This document shows positions 4,475 through 9,537 of a stretch of DNA of 9,537 nucleotides, in pieces. Below the pieces are notes generated by a model. It did no database searches, had not been told where the DNA came from, and saw nothing but the letters and a program-made list of their open reading frames with translations. The first letter of the stretch is position 1, and every line of letters starts with the position of its first letter. This stretch comes from Pseudomonadota bacterium (lineage in GTDB: Bacteria > Desulfobacterota > Desulfovibrionia > Desulfovibrionales > Desulfovibrionaceae). A program made the position numbers and the translations under genes. The DNA lies in assembly GCA_023426275.1 (NCBI GenBank), contig JAFABC010000351.1, positions 1-9,537 of the forward strand. The letters are read 5' to 3'.

Positions 4475-6961
4475 TCAGTGGGAAGCGGGCGCGTCGGTCC
4501 CGCGGCGGATGAGCCGGGCGGCGGTCTCCTTGTCCACCGGGCGCGAGAACATGAACCCCTGCGCCTTGTCGCAGGCGGCCTGACGCAGGCGGTCGAGCTG
4601 TTCGACCTGTTCGACGCCCTCGGCAATGACGCTCAGCCCCAGGCTGCGGGCCAGCGTGATGATGGACTTGACGATTTCCTGGCTCTCGCCGTCGCAGCCC
4701 TGGCCGCTGATGAACGAGCGGTCGATCTTGAGGTGGTCGATGGGGAGCTGGCGCAGATAGGACAGGGAGGAATAGCCGGTGCCGAAGTCGTCGATGGCGA
4801 TCTTGACGCCCAGGGCTTTGAGCCGGGTCAGCTCCCTGGCCGTATGCTGGGCGTCGTGCATGAGCACGGATTCGGTGATTTCGAGCTTGAGGCACTCCGC
4901 ATCGAGCCCCGTTTCCCGCAGCACCTCGGCCACGTGGTCCACCAGACCATCCTTGACGAACTGGCGGCAGGACACGTTGACGCTGATGGAGAGCTTTTGC
5001 GCCTCGGGCAGTTCGAGCTGCCACTGCCGCAACTGCCGGCAGGCCTCGGCAATGACGAAGCGTCCAAGCGGCAGGATGAGCCCGGTCTCCTCGGCCATGG
5101 GAATGAACTGGCCCGGCGGCACCAGCCCCCGGGTGGGATGGTTCCAGCGCACGAGCGCCTCGAAGCCCTCGATCTGGCCGTTTTGCACGTCCACGATGGG
5201 CTGGTAGTGCAGCAGCAGGCCGCCGAATTCGATGGCCCGTCGCAGATCGGTTTCCAGGCTGATGGCCTCGAGCAGTTCCTGGTGCATCTTGCGGTCGAAG
5301 ACCATGGCCGACCGGCCCTGCTCCTTGGCCCGGTACATGGCGATGTCGGCGTCGCGCAGGATGTCCGCGGCCGTGGCGTATTCGCGGGTGCGCAACACGA
5401 TGCCGATGCTGGCTCCGGGCTTGACCACCGTGCCGCACAGCGGACACGGCTTGGACACGACCGCGCCGATGCGGTCGACCACGGCCATGACTTCCTTTTT
5501 CGATTTGAGCTCTTCCAGGATGATGGCGAACTCGTCGCCGCCGAGACGGGCCACGGTGTCCATGCCCCGCACGCAGTTGCTCAGGCGGCGCGACACCTCC
5601 ACGAGCAGCTGGTCCCCGGCCTGATGGCCCAGGGTGTCGTTGATGCCCTTGAACTTGTTGAGGTCGATCATGAGCACGGCGTACTGATAATCGTCGCGCC
5701 GGGCGGCCCGGGTCAGGGCCCGGTCCAGGCGGTCGGCGAACAGGCTGCGGTTGGGCAGTCCGGTCAGGGCGTCGTGAAAGGCCTGGTGCGTGATCTGTTC
5801 CTCAAAAGCCTTGCGCTCGGAAATGTCCTGATAAATATACACTATCCCACGGATATCCCCCTTGAACGTAATGGGGAAGCCGATCATGGAGACAGGGATG
5901 AGCCGGCCGTCGCGATGCAGGCGCACGGTCTCACGTTCCACGGACTTGCCGGCCAGGATCGCGCCCCGCACGTTTTCGCATTCGGTCAGCAGGTGATCGG
6001 GCACGATGAACGTCCGCATCCCGAATCCCTTGATGTCTTCCGCCCGGTAACCGAACAGCGCCTCGAAAGCGGCATTGACCCCTATGATGTTGCGGTCCAT
6101 GTCGATCAGGGAAATGGCCTGGGGGGAGTTGGCGAACAGCTGGGAAAAATAGGCCCGCTGCGCCTCCAGCCCTTCCTCCGCCCGCTTGCGGTCGGTGATG
6201 TCCACCACCGTGCCTTCATAATAAAGCACATTGCCCGCGTTGTCGCGTACAACCCGGGCGTTTTCGGAAATCCAGATGACGCCGCCGTCTTTTTTGCGAA
6301 TTTCGGATTCGAAGTCGTGGACCTGATCGTGGGCGGCCAGCCGGCGCACGAAGTCGTCGCGGCGGTCGGGATCGACATAGAGCTGGTTTTTAATATCCCG
6401 GAAATACTCGGTCATCTCGGCCACGGAATCGAAACCGTAAATGCGGGCCAGGGTGCTGTTGACTTCCAGGTAGCGGCCTTCGGGCGTGGTCTGGAAAATG
6501 CCCTCCACGGCGTTTTCAAAAATGGAGCGGTACTTGCGCTCGGCGGCCTCCAGGTTTTCCTCGGCCCGGCGCCGGGTGGAGATGTCGCGAAACAGCACGC
6601 AGGAGACCGGCCGGCCGGCCACGGCGCCCACGGTGAACTGGGACACGCTCACATCGACCACGTCGCCCTCGCCGGCGCTCCAGCGGGTCTGGCGCAGGAA
6701 GGCCGCCCCGACCAGACTCCAGACCTCGCCGCCCGCGCCGTCCTCGTCGGCGCGGCTTTCCACCGGGCGGACCACGTCGCGCAGATCCGCGCCCACCACC
6801 TCGATCGCGTCCACCCCGAACAGCGCTTCAAAGGCGCTGTTGACGGCCAGCACGACACCGTCGGCATCGCGCAGCACGGCGGCGTTGGGAGAACAAAGGA
6901 AGACACGGCGGAAGGCGTTGTCGGGAACGTCGGGGAAGGGACCCTGGGAATGCATGACCAT
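4475..6961 (-). CDS. triple-PAS GGDEF-EAL cyclic-di-GMP enzyme
   Basis: This is a cytosolic protein of about 828 aa without membrane segments. It has three PAS domains (about 16-130, 142-260 and 270-385; the latter two end in VVDITDRKRAEE and YIYQDISERKA), then GGDEF (about 390-550) and EAL (about 570-820). The cyclase signature RLGGDEF (472-478) is intact and an RxxD inhibitory site (Arg465, Asp468) sits the usual five residues upstream. In the EAL domain the expected metal and catalytic residues are all visible: Glu601 of EAL, Asn662, Glu694, the Asp724-Asp725 pair of DDFGTGYSS, Lys745, Glu781 and Gln801. It could therefore make and degrade c-di-GMP, with the PAS set choosing the balance. 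An unusual CPLC (506-509) precedes the conserved ASIGI strand. ATG 6961 is chosen: GAGG at 6976-6973 lies 11 nt upstream. TTG 7042 and ATG 7024 have no good ribosome site; ATG 6955 is an alternative. It diverges from the SH3 gene. Confidence 0.92.
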   Translation of the reverse strand: MVMHSQGPFPDVPDNAFRRVFLCSPNAAVLRDADGVVLAVNSAFEALFGVDAIEVVGADLRDVVRPVESRADEDGAGGEVWSLVGAAFLRQTRWSAGEGDVVDVSVSQFTVGAVAGRPVSCVLFRDISTRRRAEENLEAAERKYRSIFENAVEGIFQTTPEGRYLEVNSTLARIYGFDSVAEMTEYFRDIKNQLYVDPDRRDDFVRRLAAHDQVHDFESEIRKKDGGVIWISENARVVRDNAGNVLYYEGTVVDITDRKRAEEGLEAQRAYFSQLFANSPQAISLIDMDRNIIGVNAAFEALFGYRAEDIKGFGMRTFIVPDHLLTECENVRGAILAGKSVERETVRLHRDGRLIPVSMIGFPITFKGDIRGIVYIYQDISERKAFEEQITHQAFHDALTGLPNRSLFADRLDRALTRAARRDDYQYAVLMIDLNKFKGINDTLGHQAGDQLLVEVSRRLSNCVRGMDTVARLGGDEFAIILEELKSKKEVMAVVDRIGAVVSKPCPLCGTVVKPGASIGIVLRTREYATAADILRDADIAMYRAKEQGRSAMVFDRKMHQELLEAISLETDLRRAIEFGGLLLHYQPIVDVQNGQIEGFEALVRWNHPTRGLVPPGQFIPMAEETGLILPLGRFVIAEACRQLRQWQLELPEAQKLSISVNVSCRQFVKDGLVDHVAEVLRETGLDAECLKLEITESVLMHDAQHTARELTRLKALGVKIAIDDFGTGYSSLSYLRQLPIDHLKIDRSFISGQGCDGESQEIVKSIITLARSLGLSVIAEGVEQVEQLDRLRQAACDKAQGFMFSRPVDKETAARLIRRGTDAPASH

Positions 6962-7148
6962 AGGTACTGTCGCCTCAGGGGAAGATGTCCGATGCTTGCA
7001 GCATAGGCAATAAATTGTCAACATGCTGGAATGCCTGGACAAACGAAAAGCCGTTTCGAAAATATTACTTTTTTGTCAACAATCGCGACGGGTTGGCCGG
7101 CCGAAACCGGCCGGCGGTCCGGCAGCGGAAAAAAACGGAAATGCGTCG
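6962..7148. other. divergent intergenic region with repeats
   Basis: This region separates the c-di-GMP gene (minus) from the SH3 gene (plus). It contains a 9-bp direct repeat TTGTCAACA at 7015-7023 and 7073-7081 and a palindrome ATGCT-TGC-AGCAT at 6992-7004. It also has an A/T-rich stretch around 7041-7080 and a 7-bp G/C inverted repeat GCCGGCC/GGCCGGC at 7096-7102 and 7109-7115. I could not place a convincing sigma-70 promoter for the minus-strand gene. The repeats are operator candidates only. Confidence 0.4.
6992..7004. promoter_or_regulatory. 13-bp operator-like palindrome upstream of the c-di-GMP gene
   Basis: ATGCT and AGCAT flank a 3-nt centre, 30 bp upstream of the chosen start of the PAS-GGDEF-EAL gene. 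It lies between that start and a TTGACA hexamer at 7021-7016. The position suits a regulator site. The palindrome is short and could be chance. Confidence 0.3.
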
Positions 7149-7176
7149 TTGACGGACGAAAATCCTGGGGTATAGT
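7149..7176 (+). promoter_or_regulatory. sigma-70 promoter of the SH3-like gene
   Basis: TTGACG (7149-7154) and TATAGT (7171-7176) each match 5 of 6 consensus bases with a 16-nt spacer. Transcription would start near 7183, giving a leader of about 80 nt that contains the hairpin at 7193-7212. Confidence 0.65.
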
Positions 7177-7192
7177 GAAAATAATGTGGGGA

Positions 7193-7212
7193 CCTCCTTT
7201 AGAGGAAGGAGG
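7193..7212 (+). promoter_or_regulatory. leader hairpin carrying a duplicate Shine-Dalgarno block
   Basis: CCTCCTT (7193-7199) and AAGGAGG (7206-7212) form a perfect 7-bp stem with a 6-nt loop. The right arm belongs to a block repeated 45 nt later (7203-7215 against 7248-7260, 12 of 13 bases identical). The second copy is the gene's real ribosome site, 5 nt from the ATG. CCTCCTT could pair with either copy, so the leader can in principle switch between an open and a blocked ribosome site. No start codon at normal spacing follows the first copy. Confidence 0.45.
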
Positions 7213-7262
7213 CCGCATCGCCGCGTTCACGTCGGCGCGGCAAAAACAGAAAGGAGGCCGTC

Positions 7263-7616
7263 ATGAAAACCCGACGCATCGTTGCGATGTTTGCCTTCGC
7301 TTTCTTGTCCGTCCTGTTCCTCACCTTCGCCGGCACCGCCCAGGCGCAGGGGATGCAACCGGCCGAGCCCATGATGAGCTCGCAGCAGCAGGCCATTCTG
7401 GCCGAAACCTGGACCCTGACGCCCCAGAGCACGGCCCGGGCCGGCTTCACCGGCCTGCCGCTTCGCAACTGCGAAGGCCTGTACTGCGGCGTCCTGGCCA
7501 AGATGCCCATCGGCACCCAGGTCGACATCCTGCTCAACGACCGCGAAGGCTGGGCCCTGGTCCATGTGCCGAGCCTCAACCTTTACGGCTGGGTCAACAC
7601 CAACAATATCTTCTAA
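7263..7616 (+). CDS. small exported SH3-like domain protein
   Basis: The 117-aa precursor has a classic signal peptide: MKTRR, a hydrophobic core at 6-24, and a likely type I cleavage after AQA at 26-28. This leaves a periplasmic protein of about 89 aa. A Gln/Pro/Met-rich linker (29-60) leads into one bacterial SH3-like domain (about 61-117). The domain shows GLPLRNCEG for the usual 'LNVR' strand, MPIGTQVDIL, REGWALVHVP and the ending YGWVNTNNIF, matching the typical GWV closing motif. Such domains usually bind cell-wall peptides or partner proteins; there is no catalytic domain. Cys70 and Cys75 could form a disulfide in the periplasm. AAGGAGG lies 5 nt before the ATG. The gene appears to be its own transcription unit, with its own promoter and a strong downstream stem-loop. 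Confidence 0.82.
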   Translation: MKTRRIVAMFAFAFLSVLFLTFAGTAQAQGMQPAEPMMSSQQQAILAETWTLTPQSTARAGFTGLPLRNCEGLYCGVLAKMPIGTQVDILLNDREGWALVHVPSLNLYGWVNTNNIF

Positions 7617-7642
7617 GCGCGCAGAAAAGCGCGGTCATCCTC

Positions 7643-7676
7643 CGGCCGGCCGGCGCGCGCGACGCCCGGCCGGCCG
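7643..7676 (+). terminator. strong stem-loop after the SH3-like gene
   Basis: CGGCCGGCCGG (7643-7653) and CCGGCCGGCCG (7666-7676) form an 11-bp perfect all-G/C stem with a 12-nt loop, 27 nt past the stop. A small CGCGC/GCGCG stem (7618-7633) precedes it. Only TTCCCGTCCCC follows, not a T-run, so this is a pause/Rho-type or 3'-protecting hairpin rather than a textbook intrinsic terminator. Confidence 0.55.
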
Positions 7677-7700
7677 TTCCCGTCCCCGCCCGGACCTCAT

Positions 7701-7729
7701 TTGACCCCTTGCCGATTTTGGCCTAATTT
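7701..7729 (+). promoter_or_regulatory. candidate promoter of glnS
   Basis: TTGACC (7701-7706) lies 17 nt from TAATTT (7724-7729). The -35 matches 5 of 6, the -10 only 3 of 6. The local A/T-rich patch in otherwise G/C-rich DNA supports a promoter here. The start would be near 7736, about 50 nt before the coding region. Confidence 0.4.
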
Positions 7730-7740
7730 TCCCATTTCTC

Positions 7741-7756
7741 GCGGCCCCCCGGCCGC
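7741..7756 (+). other. 6-bp stem-loop in the glnS leader
   Basis: GCGGCC and GGCCGC enclose a CCCC loop just after the predicted transcription start. It could stabilise the mRNA 5' end. It also shares GGCGGCCGGGGGGC (minus strand) with the repeat at 70-106, so it may be a degenerate relative of that element. Confidence 0.3.
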
Positions 7757-7786
7757 CTCCACATATCCAGACAACGAGGTCCAGCC

Positions 7787-9493
7787 ATGACCGCAGCCGA
7801 CGCGGACGAAAAGGACAAATCCGGCCCCGCCGCGGGCCGTGATTTCATACGCCAGATCATCGACGAAGACATCAGGACCGGCAAATGGGGCGGATGCGTC
7901 CACACCCGTTTTCCGCCGGAGCCCAACGGCTACCTGCACATCGGACACGCCAAGTCCATCTGCCTCAATTTCGGGCTGGCCAGGGAATTTGACGGCCAGT
8001 GCAACCTGCGTTTCGACGACACCAACCCGGCCAAGGAGGAAGTCGAATACGTCGACTCCATCCAGGCCGACGTGCACTGGCTGGGATTCGACTGGGGCGA
8101 CAGGCTGTTTTACGCCTCCAACTATTTCGAGAAGCTCTACGCCTTTGCCGAGGTGCTCATCGAAAAGGGCCTGGCCTACGTGGACGACCTGTCCCAGGAG
8201 GAAATCCGGGCCTATCGCGGCACCCTGACCGAGCCGGGCAAAAACAGCCCCTGGCGCGACCGCACGCCCGGGGAAAACCTCGACCTGTTCCACCGGATGC
8301 GGGCCGGGGAGTTCCCGGACGGAGCCAAGGTGCTGCGGGCGAAAATCGACATGCAAAGCCCCAACGTGGTCATGCGCGACCCGGTGCTCTACCGGATCAA
8401 GCACGTGGAGCACCACCGCACCGGCAACATGTGGTGCGTGTACCCCATGTACGACTACACCCACTGCATTTCCGACGCCCTGGAAGGGGTCACCCATTCC
8501 CTGTGCTCGCTGGAATTCGAGAACAACCGGCCGCTGTACGACTGGGTCCTCGACAACCTGCCCATCGGCCACCATCCGCAGCAGATCGAGTTCGCCCGCC
8601 TCAACCTGTCCTACACGGTGCTGAGCAAACGCAAGCTCATCCAGTTGGTCACGGAAAAGGTCGTGTCCGGCTGGGACGACCCCCGCCTGCCGACCATCAG
8701 CGGCATCCGCCGCCGGGGCTACACCCCCGAGGCCGTGCGCGATTTCTGCGAACGCATCGGCATCTCCAAGGCCGACAACATGGTGGACATGGCCCTGCTC
8801 GAACACTGCCTGCGCGAAGACCTCAACCGCCGGGCCAAGCGGGTCATGGGCGTGTTGCGCCCGCTCAAGGTCGTCATCGAGAACTACCCCGAAGGGCAGG
8901 TGGAGGAGATCGACTTCCCCTACCACCCCGAGGACGACTCCCTGGGCTCGCGCAAGGTGCCCTTCTCCCGGGAGCTCTACATCGAACGCGACGATTTCAT
9001 GGAAACCCCGGCCAAGAAGTGGTTCCGGCTGGCCCCGGGAGCCGAGGTGCGGCTGCGCTACGCCTACTATGTGACCTGCACCGACGTCATCAAGGACCCG
9101 GCCACGGGCGAAGTGGTGGAGCTGCGCTGCACCCACGATCCGGCCACCAAGGGCGGCTGGTCCCAGGACGGCCGCAAGGTCAAGGGCACCCTGCACTGGG
9201 TGTCGGCCGCCCACGCCGTCCCGGCCGAGGTGCGCCTCTACGACCGCCTGTTCACCAAGGAAAATCCCTCCGGGGGCAAGGGCGACTTCATGGACTGCCT
9301 GAACCCCGACTCCCTGGAAGTCATCCCGGACGCCCGGGTCGAGCCGAGCCTCGCCGGCCTGCCCGTGGGCGAAAACGTCCAGTTCGAACGCCTCGGGTAT
9401 TTCTGCGTGGATAAGGACTCCACCCCGGACAAGCGGGTGTTCAACCGCTCGGTGGCCCTCAAGGATTCCTGGGCCAAGGCCGCCCACCGCTAG
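7787..9493 (+). CDS. glnS: glutaminyl-tRNA synthetase
   Basis: This 568-aa cytoplasmic class I aminoacyl-tRNA synthetase charges tRNA-Gln with glutamine using ATP. The HIGH signature is HIGH at 51-54 within PPEPNGYLHIGHAKS, and the KMSKS equivalent is VLSKRKL at 278-284. YPMYDYTHCISDALEG (219-234) matches the GlnRS glutamine/ATP-site segment. The N-terminal half is the Rossmann catalytic core with its acceptor-binding insertion. From about 350 onward lie the beta-barrel anticodon-binding domains (for example EIDFPYHPEDDSLGSRKVPF and TKGGWSQDGRKVKGTLHWVS). Length is close to the E. coli enzyme (about 554 aa), with a slightly longer N-terminus. GAGG (7776-7779) lies 7 nt before the ATG. All signature motifs are present and the frame is uninterrupted, so the gene looks functional. 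A GluRS identity is unlikely, given the GlnRS-type C-terminal domains. Confidence 0.97.
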   Translation: MTAADADEKDKSGPAAGRDFIRQIIDEDIRTGKWGGCVHTRFPPEPNGYLHIGHAKSICLNFGLAREFDGQCNLRFDDTNPAKEEVEYVDSIQADVHWLGFDWGDRLFYASNYFEKLYAFAEVLIEKGLAYVDDLSQEEIRAYRGTLTEPGKNSPWRDRTPGENLDLFHRMRAGEFPDGAKVLRAKIDMQSPNVVMRDPVLYRIKHVEHHRTGNMWCVYPMYDYTHCISDALEGVTHSLCSLEFENNRPLYDWVLDNLPIGHHPQQIEFARLNLSYTVLSKRKLIQLVTEKVVSGWDDPRLPTISGIRRRGYTPEAVRDFCERIGISKADNMVDMALLEHCLREDLNRRAKRVMGVLRPLKVVIENYPEGQVEEIDFPYHPEDDSLGSRKVPFSRELYIERDDFMETPAKKWFRLAPGAEVRLRYAYYVTCTDVIKDPATGEVVELRCTHDPATKGGWSQDGRKVKGTLHWVSAAHAVPAEVRLYDRLFTKENPSGGKGDFMDCLNPDSLEVIPDARVEPSLAGLPVGENVQFERLGYFCVDKDSTPDKRVFNRSVALKDSWAKAAHR

Positions 9494-9505
9494 GCCGGTC
9501 GAAGA

Positions 9506-9537
9506 GATGCCTCCGGCGGCCGGGAGGGGGTCACCCC
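9506..9537 (+). repeat. second copy of the GC-rich gene-end repeat, cut by the window edge
   Basis: Twelve nt past the glnS stop is the same 16-base block (9509-9524) seen at 70-106 on the minus strand. It is followed by a different G-rich arm and the start of a complementary C-run (9534-9537) before the window ends. The probable role is a terminator or 3'-end stem of glnS. The hairpin's completion lies outside the window. Confidence 0.55.

Noticed and set aside
4025..7006. 993-aa plus-strand open frame
   Set aside because: It is antisense to the PAS-GGDEF-EAL gene and runs across the intergenic region. The sense frame carries intact catalytic motifs. Length alone is explained by G/C-rich third positions.
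7016..7021. TTGACA as the -35 of a c-di-GMP gene promoter
   Set aside because: The hexamers at 16-18 nt spacing (GCAAGC, CAAGCA, AAGCAT) do not resemble a -10.
6962..7042. N-terminal extension of the PAS-GGDEF-EAL protein to TTG 7042, adding a Cys-rich YCLCC stretch
   Set aside because: There is no ribosome site before TTG 7042 or ATG 7024. The extension runs through the operator-like palindrome and precedes the first PAS domain without adding a motif.
7697..9487. 596-aa minus-strand open frame
   Set aside because: It is a mirror of glnS, with the His/Gly/Val-rich composition of an antisense shadow and no recognisable domain.

Overview
The window reads as ordinary chromosome of a high-GC, motile, anaerobe-type deltaproteobacterium. 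A member of the Desulfovibrionaceae (Desulfovibrio/Solidesulfovibrio-like) is my best guess, from the strong G/C bias at third codon positions, a gammaproteobacterial-style GlnRS, abundant PAS-GGDEF-EAL signalling and a flagellar-type sigma-28 promoter. This is inference; no rRNA or other taxonomic marker is present. I see no insertion sequence, phage gene, tRNA or CRISPR array.

Left third (128-3261, minus strand): a two-gene operon read right to left. A soluble PRC-barrel/MgtE-N/CBS protein (1457-2716) comes first. It is followed 30 bp later by a polytopic NRAMP-superfamily transporter (128-1426) whose canonical metal-site residues are changed (DPGN to DAGG, MPH to APW). That pattern fits the Mg2+-transporting NRAMP-related branch better than Mn2+/Fe2+ NRAMPs. 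With a detached MgtE-like sensor beside it, the pair looks like a split Mg2+ uptake system. Upstream lies about 510 nt of GC-rich leader. It holds a candidate promoter, two small ORFs with good Shine-Dalgarno sites (one starting Met-Asp-Asp-Pro, one ending in a proline-rich tail) and several perfect hairpins, ending in tandem stems and a T5 run. This is the most promising candidate for an undescribed regulatory system here: a peptide/attenuator leader on a Mg2+ operon.

Middle (3397-6961, minus strand): a low-complexity FlxA-like coiled-coil protein (3451-4173) with a good sigma-28 (FliA) promoter match just upstream and a strand-specific terminator hairpin downstream. Upstream of it is a triple-PAS GGDEF-EAL cyclic-di-GMP enzyme (4475-6961) with both catalytic domains and the I-site intact. 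The two fit a motility theme.

Right third (plus strand): a small exported SH3-like protein (7263-7616), transcribed divergently from the c-di-GMP gene. Its leader has a consensus-like promoter and a hairpin carrying a second copy of its Shine-Dalgarno block. Then comes glnS (7787-9493). Both window edges carry the same GC-rich repeat/hairpin element just after a gene end (70-106 minus; 9506-9537 plus, cut by the window edge), probably a dispersed terminator-like family.
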